5,901 nucleotides of DNA from Oscillospiraceae bacterium (GCA_017394475.1 JAFPYQ010000361.1:1-5901), one strand, 5' to 3'; positions 1 to 5,901 are shown, counted from the stretch's first letter. Notes: a model not told the origin generated them from the sequence alone. Numbers and translations: made by a program.

Positions 1-1
1 C

Positions 2-121
2 ACCGCCTGCAAGTTTTACCGCAGAATGGGAGCGGTACTCTCGAAGATAGATATGTACGCCTACTATCTTGATCCTGAGATAAGGGATGAGATAATGCTC
101 ATATGGTATCTTGATCTGTAA
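2..121 (+). CDS. GNAT-family N-acetyltransferase, C-terminal fragment
   Basis: Only the last 39 codons are in the window; the reading frame enters from the left edge and stops at TAA 119-121. The peptide begins TACKFYRRMGAVL, which matches the late GNAT signature A-x-x-FY-x-x-x-GA/F that follows the acetyl-CoA site, and it ends in a hydrophobic strand EIMLIWYLDL. This ending resembles streptothricin-acetyltransferase-like GNAT proteins, where a strand of the type E-x-x-LxWYLxL closes the fold. GNAT enzymes transfer an acetyl group from acetyl-CoA to an amine; the acceptor here cannot be told. It is convergent with groEL and followed 7 nt after the stop by its own terminator. Family assignment is fairly good from the short motif; substrate and resistance function are not supported. 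Confidence 0.6.
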   Translation, partial: TACKFYRRMGAVLSKIDMYAYYLDPEIRDEIMLIWYLDL

Positions 122-128
122 AAACCGA

Positions 129-155
129 CAGCACGCTGCAAAGCGTGCTGTTTTT
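129..155 (+). terminator. Rho-independent terminator of the GNAT gene
   Basis: A perfect 9-bp stem, CAGCACGCT (129-137) with AGCGTGCTG (142-150), is closed by a GCAA tetraloop and followed directly by TTTTT (151-155). It begins 7 nt after the acetyltransferase stop. On the minus strand the same stem is followed by TCGG and then a T-run, so it may also serve as a backup stop for groEL transcripts. Confidence 0.9.
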
Positions 156-169
156 GTTGTAAAGAGGAA

Positions 170-204
170 AGCCATAGCACCCTGTCATGACGGGTGCTAT
201 GGCT
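170..204 (-). terminator. Terminator of the groESL operon, possibly bidirectional
   Basis: A 13-bp perfect inverted repeat, AGCCATAGCACCC (170-182) with GGGTGCTATGGCT (192-204), encloses a 9-nt loop. It lies 31 nt beyond the groEL stop. On the minus strand the stem is followed by TTCCTCTTT, an interrupted U-rich tract; on the plus strand it is followed by GAAATTTTTA. It sits in the convergent gap and could stop transcription from both sides. The stem is certain; efficiency in each direction is inferred. Confidence 0.8.
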
Positions 205-235
205 GAAATTTTTAGCTTTATACGGCACAATGTTA

Positions 236-1876
<1,641 letters not shown>

Positions 1877-1893
1877 TTACCTCTATTCTGTGA

Positions 1894-2184
<291 letters not shown>

Positions 2185-2208
2185 TCATTCCTTTCGTATA
2201 TCAGCATC

Positions 2209-2250
2209 GGCGGGATGCCCGCCTTGCCGCAATACTCCGTTATACGGAGT
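2209..2250 (-). promoter_or_regulatory. Structured 5' leader of groES (two hairpins)
   Basis: Between the CIRCE and the groES ribosome site the leader contains two short perfect stems. One is ACTCCGT with ACGGAGT (2234-2240 and 2244-2250, 3-nt loop). The other is GGCGGG with CCCGCC (2209-2214 and 2218-2223, 3-nt loop). The second overlaps an alternative stem, GCATC with GATGC (2204-2208 and 2214-2218), so the two cannot form together. Neither is followed by a U-tract, which argues against attenuation and for a role in mRNA stability or ribosome access. The stems are seen directly; the role is inferred. Confidence 0.45.
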
Positions 2251-2262
2251 CTGAACACATAT

Positions 2263-2289
2263 TTAGCACTCTTTTGCTCTGAGTGCTAA
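2263..2289 (-). promoter_or_regulatory. CIRCE operator of groESL
   Basis: Perfect consensus CIRCE, TTAGCACTC-N9-GAGTGCTAA, the binding site of the heat-shock repressor HrcA. It starts 5 nt downstream of the -10 box, so it covers the expected transcription start and lies in the early leader of groES. HrcA bound here blocks transcription; HrcA needs GroESL to stay active, giving the well-known feedback on chaperonin level. Confidence 0.97.
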
Positions 2290-2294
2290 AATAT

Positions 2295-2322
2295 ATTTTA
2301 CCACATTTTTATAAAAAATCAA
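2295..2322 (-). promoter_or_regulatory. SigA-type promoter of groESL
   Basis: Reading the minus strand, a -35 TTGATT (2317-2322) is followed after 16 nt by a -10 TAAAAT (2295-2300) preceded by TGG, an extended -10 element. The start site is predicted near 2288, at the edge of the CIRCE, leaving a leader of about 110 nt. No other promoter nearby is as good. Confidence 0.8.
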
Positions 2323-2344
2323 GTGCTTTCAAATAATTTATGGA

Positions 2345-2367
2345 AATTTGGCTGATTTGTCCAAATT
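2345..2367. repeat. Short inverted repeat upstream of the groESL promoter
   Basis: AATTTGG (2345-2351) and CCAAATT (2361-2367) form a 7-bp inverted repeat with a 9-nt spacer. This is the same geometry as CIRCE but an unrelated sequence. It lies 22 bp upstream of the groESL -35 box. No U-tract follows on the minus strand, so it is not the hsp20 terminator. A 7-bp repeat in AT-rich DNA can arise by chance. Confidence 0.3.
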
Positions 2368-2444
2368 ATGATATAATATATCGTCGACTACTGTTAAGAA
2401 TTACAAATGACCCGTTTCTCATATCATCAGCAGCCGACGGTACA

Positions 2445-2858
2445 TCAGCTGATCGTTATGGTCTTGACAGGCGGTGTTACTGCTTTCTTCTTGGGGAGAG
2501 TCAGTATCAGGATGCCGTTCTTGTATGCTGCTGAAACGGCTTCCGTATCTATCCCGCTTATGTCAAAGCTGCGCTGGTATGTGCCGAATATGCGTTCGCG
2601 GCGGATATATCTTGCGCCCTTGGGCTCCTCTTTCTTCTGAGCATGCTCTGCCTTTACAGTAAGGGAGCTACCGTCGATATCCACCTTGATGTCTTCCTTG
2701 GTGAATCCCGGCATTTCAAGCTCCATGGTGAACTTGTCCTCATCCTCGAGGATATCTGTGCGGCAGGAGAATACCTTGTCGTCATGGTCGTAGTATGATC
2801 TGTCGAGATCATTCACTGCATCGAATATATTTCTTGTAAATGGTGTGAGTCTGTACAT
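2445..2858 (-). CDS. hsp20: Small heat-shock protein, Hsp20 / alpha-crystallin family
   Basis: An ATP-independent cytoplasmic holdase that binds unfolding proteins and hands them to refolding chaperones. At 137 residues it has the usual length. The alpha-crystallin domain runs from about residue 32 to 123, with ELEMPGF at 46-52 near its start and the conserved A-x-x-x-NG-I-L signature (AYKNGILIL, 111-119) followed by LPK. The C-terminal I-x-I motif that docks between dimers is present as ITI at 134-136. An in-frame GTG exists 9 nt earlier at 2867, but it overlaps the ribosome site AAAGGAG (2867-2873). The ATG at 2858 sits 8 nt from that site and gives the usual M-x-R-L-x-P-F start, so it is preferred. 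The gene has its own CIRCE 177 nt upstream and a structured leader. It lies just upstream of groESL in the same direction, and no clear terminator separates them. Confidence 0.96.
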   Translation of the reverse strand: MYRLTPFTRNIFDAVNDLDRSYYDHDDKVFSCRTDILEDEDKFTMELEMPGFTKEDIKVDIDGSSLTVKAEHAQKKEEPKGARYIRRERIFGTYQRSFDISGIDTEAVSAAYKNGILILTLPKKKAVTPPVKTITIS

Positions 2859-2866
2859 ATATAACA

Positions 2867-2873
2867 CTCCTTT
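2867..2873 (-). promoter_or_regulatory. Ribosome binding site that fixes the hsp20 start
   Basis: AAAGGAG is read on the minus strand. It lies 8 nt from the ATG at 2858 and overlaps the GTG at 2867. The overlap rules out the GTG as initiation codon and shortens the protein by three residues compared with the longest open frame. Confidence 0.85.
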
Positions 2874-2881
2874 ATATGATG

Positions 2882-2970
2882 GCAGGCAGCATCTGCAGAC
2901 CTGCTCCTGTTTACGCTTTCGGTGAAAGGCGTCCCCGAAAACTTCTGCTAACGGGGCGTTTACCCTTTCG
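2882..2970 (-). promoter_or_regulatory. Structured hsp20 leader with duplicated motif, candidate RNA regulatory element
   Basis: Reading the minus strand, the leader carries two near-identical 13-mers, CGAAAG-G/C-GTAAAC, at 2958-2970 and 2909-2921 (12 of 13 identical). Between them lies a stem CCCCG/CGGGG (2952-2956 with 2933-2937) with a 14-nt loop. An outer stem GAAAGG/CCTTTC (2964-2969 with 2924-2929) can enclose it. The same CCTTTC can instead pair with the downstream GAAAGCGT to give hairpin 2913-2932, or its CCTTT part with the AAAGG of the hsp20 ribosome site. A further GCAGG/CCTGC stem (2900-2904 with 2882-2886) precedes the ribosome site. This is switch-like architecture, but I do not recognise it as a named riboswitch or thermometer class. 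The pairings are seen; regulation is inferred. Confidence 0.45.
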
Positions 2971-2973
2971 ATG

Positions 2974-3001
2974 AGTATATGATACTACTCCATTGTGACA
3001 G
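2974..3001 (-). promoter_or_regulatory. Possible hsp20 promoter downstream of its CIRCE
   Basis: On the minus strand CTGTCA (2996-3001, four of six bases of the -35 consensus) is followed after 16 nt by TATACT (2974-2979, five of six of the -10 consensus). It would start transcription near 2967, so the CIRCE would lie upstream of the -35 box. No better promoter is visible upstream of the CIRCE, where it would normally be expected. The -35 match is weak. Confidence 0.35.
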
Positions 3002-3030
3002 ATATATCATGATCTTGTGATATTTTGATG

Positions 3031-3066
3031 AAAAATTAGCACTCCCGTATCGAGAGTGCTAATTTT
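3031..3066 (-). terminator. Possible terminator of the deacetylase-hydrolase operon, made by the CIRCE hairpin
   Basis: As minus-strand RNA the extended CIRCE forms a 13-bp stem (AAAATTAGCACTC with GAGTGCTAATTTT) ending in a run of five T (3031-3035). It begins 30 nt after the hydrolase stop codon, the usual place for an intrinsic terminator. No other terminator is seen after that gene. The stem is only moderately GC-rich, so strength is uncertain. Confidence 0.5.
3036..3062 (-). promoter_or_regulatory. CIRCE operator of hsp20
   Basis: Second perfect TTAGCACTC-N9-GAGTGCTAA in the window, with a different 9-nt spacer from the groESL copy. It is the expected HrcA site and places hsp20 in the HrcA regulon. 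It lies 177 nt from the hsp20 ATG, farther than usual. The arms extend with A and T on both sides to a 13-bp inverted repeat (3032-3066). Confidence 0.95.
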
Positions 3067-3096
3067 GCGGATCTGTCCTTTGTTTATGGGCTTTTG

Positions 3097-4206
3097 TCAT
3101 ATCTTGCGGTAATGTACTCCGGCCTTTCCTGTCTTATCCTCCCTGACAAAGGGCTTCTTTACTCCTTTGAGGTAGATGTCAAAGAACCTGTAATGGGAAT
3201 AGGCAAGGTGCTTGTGGATTGTGGCATGGCTTATCTTTCCGCAGAATGAGCGCAGGGGGAAGAAGGCCTTCACATCCGTAAAGCCTAAGTGTGTGGCACC
3301 GTCGAACAGCACATGATAGGTATCGGCAGTGGTATTGAAAAACGGCCTTGTTTCAAAATTCAGGTTGTCCTTACAGCTTATCTGGCAGAAGGGTTTTGTC
3401 ATCGGCGTGTCGTCATAGTCCCCGAAGAGAGCGCCGTCTATGTTTATCCCGCAGGAAAAGCCTTCACGGTACCTGCACAGATAATATGCAGTATCTCCGC
3501 CCAGTGAATGTCCCGAAACCCCGATACCGCATTCGGTGTCGATATTGTCTTTGAACCGTTCCTTTACCGCATCTGCCGCAAAGACCATATCATCCGCCCA
3601 TACCTCTGTCCTTTTACGGAGATAGGAACAGTATCTGTTCTGGAATTCATCGAATTTTTCCAGTGCCTCTTCCGGGGTGAACTTCCTGTTCATCACTTTG
3701 AGCTGGGCGAAACCTACGGTTATGACATTTTTGTCATACATCACCTTGGATTTTTTTTTGTCGAACAGGTCGTATTCGCCGTTGTCGTAGTCATTTTCTA
3801 TCGCCTCATTGGCGTGCCCTACGGATGCGATGATATACCCATGGCTTGCAAGGTCGCAGCACAGCAGCGTATTAGCTTCCACAACGCTGTTGTAGCCGTG
3901 GCTGAACATGATGAGCGGGAAACGGGCATCCTTTATCATGGGCACATCGTAGTGCTCCGGGTATCTGAGCTCTTCCGGCAGCTTTTTTGAGTAGAAAGCC
4001 TTTGCGACTTCTCTTTCTTTCCGTTCGGAATAGGCGGGAGCCTTTTTTGCTCCCGCCGTGCTCTCTTTTGTCACGGGGTAGTACATACGCACCGAAAGCC
4101 GCCGCGGGCCGCCCTTTCCCGGGGTATCTGTCCGTTTGCTGTCGGTGAGGGTGAATGTACAGGTGCCGACATTATATTCACCTGTGATATAGTTGAAGCC
4201 GATCAT
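3097..4206 (-). CDS. Alpha/beta hydrolase, platelet-activating-factor acetylhydrolase-like
   Basis: A serine hydrolase of 369 residues, apparently cytoplasmic: no signal peptide or membrane segment, and several free cysteines. The nucleophile elbow is G232-H-S234-L-G-G. The oxyanion-hole strand is PLIMFSHGYNS (97-107). The likely acid is D257 in INIDGALFGD and the likely base H306 in GATHLGFTD. The GHSxGG elbow, the acid in a strand-DxxxF context and H-x-x-F-x-D around the histidine follow the pattern of the PAF-acetylhydrolase / lipase group, which cleaves short acyl esters. The true substrate is unknown. The ATG is preceded by AAGGAGG at 4211-4217 with a short 4-nt gap. It starts 18 nt after the kinase stop, so it is the last gene of that operon. 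Two local oddities are a run of nine A at codons 150-152 and a 9-bp GC-rich hairpin at codons 51-58. Confidence 0.85.
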   Translation of the reverse strand: MIGFNYITGEYNVGTCTFTLTDSKRTDTPGKGGPRRLSVRMYYPVTKESTAGAKKAPAYSERKEREVAKAFYSKKLPEELRYPEHYDVPMIKDARFPLIMFSHGYNSVVEANTLLCCDLASHGYIIASVGHANEAIENDYDNGEYDLFDKKKSKVMYDKNVITVGFAQLKVMNRKFTPEEALEKFDEFQNRYCSYLRKRTEVWADDMVFAADAVKERFKDNIDTECGIGVSGHSLGGDTAYYLCRYREGFSCGINIDGALFGDYDDTPMTKPFCQISCKDNLNFETRPFFNTTADTYHVLFDGATHLGFTDVKAFFPLRSFCGKISHATIHKHLAYSHYRFFDIYLKGVKKPFVREDKTGKAGVHYRKI

Positions 4207-4224
4207 AAGTCCTCCTTAAGATGC

Positions 4225-4719
4225 TTATGGGAGCAGTTTCATTATCGCTTCTGCAGTCTGTTCTATGGAAAGTCCCGTTGTGTCTATGGTGTTTTCCAGA
4301 GTTGAGAAAAGGGGCAGGGAGCGCAGGCTCACGTTGAGCCAGTCATCTGTTCTCCATTCACAGCTTTTGTCATTTTTCCATCTTTTTACAAGCTCATCAC
4401 TGTCACACACAAGGGTCACGGAGGTGATGTCACACTGCATATCCGTCATGCCTTTTATGATGCTGTCACGCACCCATTCATCATCCATGAGCCACACCAG
4501 AACCACCATGCTGCACACCGTGCATCTGCTGTAATTGCCTGTCAGGTGCAGGATATTGTCCACTGCCATGGCTTTGGTCTCTTTATTCCCTACAAAGGGG
4601 TGGATATCCATGCACATATCGCCGTCGATAAATGCACAGCCATCTGTATTGCGGGCGATATGTTTCCCTGCAGCGGTCTTGCCGCCCCCCATAGGGCCGT
4701 TTATTATGATAACTTTCAT
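4225..4719 (-). CDS. Small P-loop kinase-like ATP-binding protein
   Basis: A 164-residue single-domain P-loop NTPase of the nucleotide/shikimate-kinase size class. The Walker A motif is G8-P-M-G-G-G-K14-T15 directly after strand MKVIIING. It is followed by FIDGDMCMDIHPF (30-42), where D32 and D34 sit in the position of the substrate-binding D-x-D motif of small-molecule kinases. A strand TLVCDSDELVKRW (102-114) with basic residues fits the lid/adenine region, and the terminal segment DTTGLSIEQTAEAI (146-159) is typical of the last helix in this fold. The DGDxCxxxxPF pattern is familiar from uncharacterised Firmicute ATP-binding proteins; the substrate is unknown. The ribosome site is weak (AAGAAAAC only), suggesting low or coupled translation. 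The gene lies between a decayed P-loop fragment and the hydrolase in one operon. Confidence 0.8.
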   Translation of the reverse strand: MKVIIINGPMGGGKTAAGKHIARNTDGCAFIDGDMCMDIHPFVGNKETKAMAVDNILHLTGNYSRCTVCSMVVLVWLMDDEWVRDSIIKGMTDMQCDITSVTLVCDSDELVKRWKNDKSCEWRTDDWLNVSLRSLPLFSTLENTIDTTGLSIEQTAEAIMKLLP

Positions 4720-4751
4720 GTTCTGTTTTCTTATTCGGTATTGCAGTGATG

Positions 4752-4847
4752 CTATCCGATGCTATGTACTGCATCAGGCAGTCTTTCCTTGACTGCATTC
4801 ACAACGGTGGTCTTCCCGCCGGCTGTGATGCCTCCTATTGCTATTAT
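4752..4847 (-). pseudogene. Remnant of a second P-loop kinase (Walker A fragment, 31 codons)
   Basis: Between the deacetylase and the intact kinase the minus strand reads IIAIGGITAGGKTTVV, then a further 15 residues including KERLPD, and ends at TAG (4752-4754). GGITAGGKTT is a textbook Walker A in the strand-loop-helix context of uridine-kinase-like proteins, so this is very unlikely to be random. The frame is closed upstream by TAA, and no ATG, GTG or TTG precedes the motif. The 5' end overlaps the deacetylase stop by one base pattern (GAA-TAA against GGA-ATA). Everything after the first helix of the kinase is missing. Its sequence differs from the downstream kinase apart from the motif, so it is not a recent duplicate. 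Most likely it is the N-terminal stump of a deleted gene. Confidence 0.65.
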
Positions 4848-5548
4848 TCCTTACCTGTGAACTTTGGTTCTGTGAATGTCACGCCGTTTTCCAGCAGGAT
4901 GTCCAGAAACTGCTTGTAATATCCGGGGACGAGCTCCTCTGTTTCGTCATGGGCATGGAGCAGTATGATATGCCCGCCGTCGGGAGCGAGTATGGATGCG
5001 CCTTCGGAAGGGGATGTGTCATATATCCGTTTTAACACGTCATCTGCGGTGAAGCCGCTGCCCTTGCGGATATTATACTCCGCAAGATCGAAGGTCCAGA
5101 ATGTATCTATATCCTTGTCAAGACCCTTTTCCTTCCACCATTCATAGGGGATATGGGAGTCGGACAGCTTATCAAAGCCCTTTTCGGCAAGGTATCTCTG
5201 CAGTGCATCCTTATTTGCGCCGCCCTTGTCGCCGTAGGGGAAGCGGAAGGGTCTGTATTTACGAACTACTCCCGCTTTTTCATACAGCTCGTTCAGTATC
5301 TGTTCGTTTTTCTCTATCTCCTCGATACATTCATCTAATGACAGCTTAGAGAAATTAGGGTGTGAATAGCTGTGATTGCCGACTATGATGCCGTTTTTCA
5401 GGGCATACAGTGCCGCATCGTAATGGGACTCCACCATAGCTCCCCAGGCAAACATGACGCATTTTATGCCCTTCTCGTTCAGGTAATCAACTATGGCAGG
5501 AGTATTGTTCGAGGCGATATCATCTATTGTAAGAACTGCTTTTATCAT
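4844..5548 (-). CDS. Polysaccharide deacetylase (NodB / carbohydrate esterase 4 fold)
   Basis: A metal-dependent deacetylase-fold protein of 234 residues, expected to remove acetyl groups from N-acetylated sugars or a related amide. Motif 1 is TIDDIAS with D9-D10 near the N-terminus. Motif 2 is H59-S-Y-S-H63, giving with D10 the Asp-His-His metal site. Motif 3 is R102-F-P-Y-G, and motif 5 is LLHAH with H198. The catalytic strand begins at residue 4, leaving no room for a signal peptide, so the protein is apparently cytoplasmic; this is unusual for peptidoglycan deacetylases and makes a soluble or intracellular substrate more likely. The ATG is preceded by GGAGGT with a short gap of 5 nt. It is the first gene of the operon behind the consensus promoter at 5593-5621. 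Fold and metal site are secure; substrate is not. Confidence 0.88.
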   Translation of the reverse strand: MIKAVLTIDDIASNNTPAIVDYLNEKGIKCVMFAWGAMVESHYDAALYALKNGIIVGNHSYSHPNFSKLSLDECIEEIEKNEQILNELYEKAGVVRKYRPFRFPYGDKGGANKDALQRYLAEKGFDKLSDSHIPYEWWKEKGLDKDIDTFWTFDLAEYNIRKGSGFTADDVLKRIYDTSPSEGASILAPDGGHIILLHAHDETEELVPGYYKQFLDILLENGVTFTEPKFTGKE

Positions 5549-5592
5549 AAGGACCTCCGTTTGGGTGATCGGTTAAAGGTTTATCAACATAT

Positions 5593-5621
5593 ATTATATA
5601 TCAATGCTCCCGATATGTCAA
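5593..5621 (-). promoter_or_regulatory. Perfect consensus SigA promoter of the deacetylase operon
   Basis: On the minus strand TTGACA (5616-5621), exactly 17 nt, then TATAAT (5593-5598): all twelve consensus bases and optimal spacing. Transcription should begin near 5586, leaving a leader of about 37 nt that contains the GGAGGT ribosome site. No operator-like repeat is visible over it, which suggests strong, largely constitutive expression. The -35 box lies 9 bp from the first 93-bp repeat. Confidence 0.9.
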
Positions 5622-5630
5622 GGCGGGCAG

Positions 5631-5901
5631 GCTGAGCCTGCACCCTCTTCGTTGGTTATTTTGTACGGGACGTCTGTTTTGCAGCTCGGTAACTTTACTG
5701 TCTGCTGATATTTTACTCTATGGGCTGAGCCTGCACGCACTTCGTTGGTTATTTTGTACGGGACGTCTGTTTTGCAGCTCGGTAACTTTACTGTCTGCTG
5801 ATACTTTACTCTATGGGCTGAGCCTGCACGCACTTCGTGGTTTATTTTGTACGGGACGTCTGTTTTGCGGCTCGGTAACTTTACTGTCTGCTGATATTTT
5901 A
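5631..5901. repeat. Tandem array of a 93-bp repeat, at least three copies
   Basis: Head-to-tail copies begin at 5631, 5724 and 5817 with the sequence GCTGAGCCTGCAC; the third is cut by the window edge after 85 bp. Copies 1 and 2 differ at 3 of 93 positions; copies 2 and 3 differ at about 4 positions. Each unit contains the core TTTTGTACGGGACGTC with the palindrome GACGTC. Each also has a potential hairpin, GCAG...CTGC around GTAA-CT-TTAC (5681-5705 in copy 1). In copy 3 the stem change A to G leaves a G-U pair on plus-strand RNA. Because 93 is a multiple of three, a minus-strand frame stays open through the array with a 31-residue period. I see no start, ribosome site or recognisable protein there, so I treat the array as non-coding. 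The stretch 5549-5901 otherwise holds only the deacetylase promoter and leader. Confidence 0.95.

Noticed and set aside
2348..2377. Plus-strand promoter TTGGCT-N18-TATAAT.
   Set aside because: The -10 box is perfect but the -35 is poor and no plus-strand gene follows. An antisense transcript to hsp20 is possible but nothing else supports it.
3062..3110. A SigA promoter upstream of the hsp20 CIRCE (ATGACA, CAAAAT).
   Set aside because: The possible -35 and -10 boxes are not at a workable spacing from each other, and each lacks a partner at 16-18 nt.
3289..3990. Plus-strand open frames opposite the hydrolase (72, 68 and 160 residues).
   Set aside because: Antisense to a gene with an intact catalytic triad. 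The 160-residue frame shows no family motif.
4583..4798. Minus-strand 71-residue open frame starting MQSRKDCL.
   Set aside because: It overlaps the intact P-loop kinase in another frame and has no domain or ribosome site. The kinase frame and the Walker A remnant explain this stretch better.
5618..5901. Minus-strand open frame across the 93-bp repeats, with a 31-residue peptide period.
   Set aside because: A 93-bp unit without a stop keeps the frame open automatically. No ribosome site is seen and the start is outside the window or an arbitrary GTG within a repeat. Its stop overlaps a perfect promoter. Kept as a repeat, with the coding option noted in findings.
5631..5901. Possible CRISPR array.
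   Set aside because: The whole 93-bp period is repeated with about 97% identity, so there are no unique spacers between short repeats.

Overview
The window looks like a low-to-moderate GC Firmicute, most likely a gut Clostridia member of the Ruminococcus / Oscillospiraceae type. The evidence is strong AGGAGG-type ribosome binding sites, SigA promoters (one a perfect TTGACA-N17-TATAAT), two perfect CIRCE operators (the HrcA system), and the style of the GroES, GroEL and Hsp20 proteins. The genus is an inference from protein style. Phylum-level placement is firmer.

Layout, left to right. Positions 1-121 hold the last 39 codons of a plus-strand GNAT acetyltransferase, closed by a strong hairpin terminator. 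Every other gene is on the minus strand, so genes are read from right to left. A second, longer hairpin at 170-204 ends the groEL transcript in the convergent gap. groEL (236-1870) and groES (1894-2178) form the classical bicistronic chaperonin operon. It is driven by an extended -10 promoter with a perfect CIRCE at the start site and a roughly 110-nt structured leader. Upstream of it lies hsp20 (2445-2858), a small heat-shock protein. hsp20 has its own perfect CIRCE at 3036-3062 and an unusual leader of about 180 nt with a duplicated 13-nt motif and mutually exclusive stems.

Upstream of the stress genes is a second operon, read 5548 to 3097: a NodB/CE4-type polysaccharide deacetylase without a signal peptide, a 31-codon remnant of a different P-loop kinase, an intact small P-loop nucleotide-kinase-like protein of unknown substrate, and an alpha/beta hydrolase resembling platelet-activating-factor acetylhydrolase. 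The operon starts from the perfect consensus promoter at 5593-5621. The hsp20 CIRCE lies 34 nt after the last stop codon of this operon. Its RNA hairpin is followed by a U-tract, so it could both end this operon and act as the HrcA operator for hsp20.

The right end (5631-5901) contains at least three head-to-tail copies of a 93-bp repeat, about 97% identical, running off the window.

How the genes work together: GroEL, GroES and Hsp20 form a proteostasis module under common HrcA control. Hsp20 holds unfolding proteins and GroESL refolds them. The deacetylase-kinase-hydrolase operon has no evident functional link to heat shock beyond position, and its pathway is not recognisable from sequence. 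No complete novel defence or biosynthetic system is evident. The points most worth a second look are the dual-role CIRCE and switch-like leader of hsp20, the decayed Walker A fragment, and the 93-bp repeat array.
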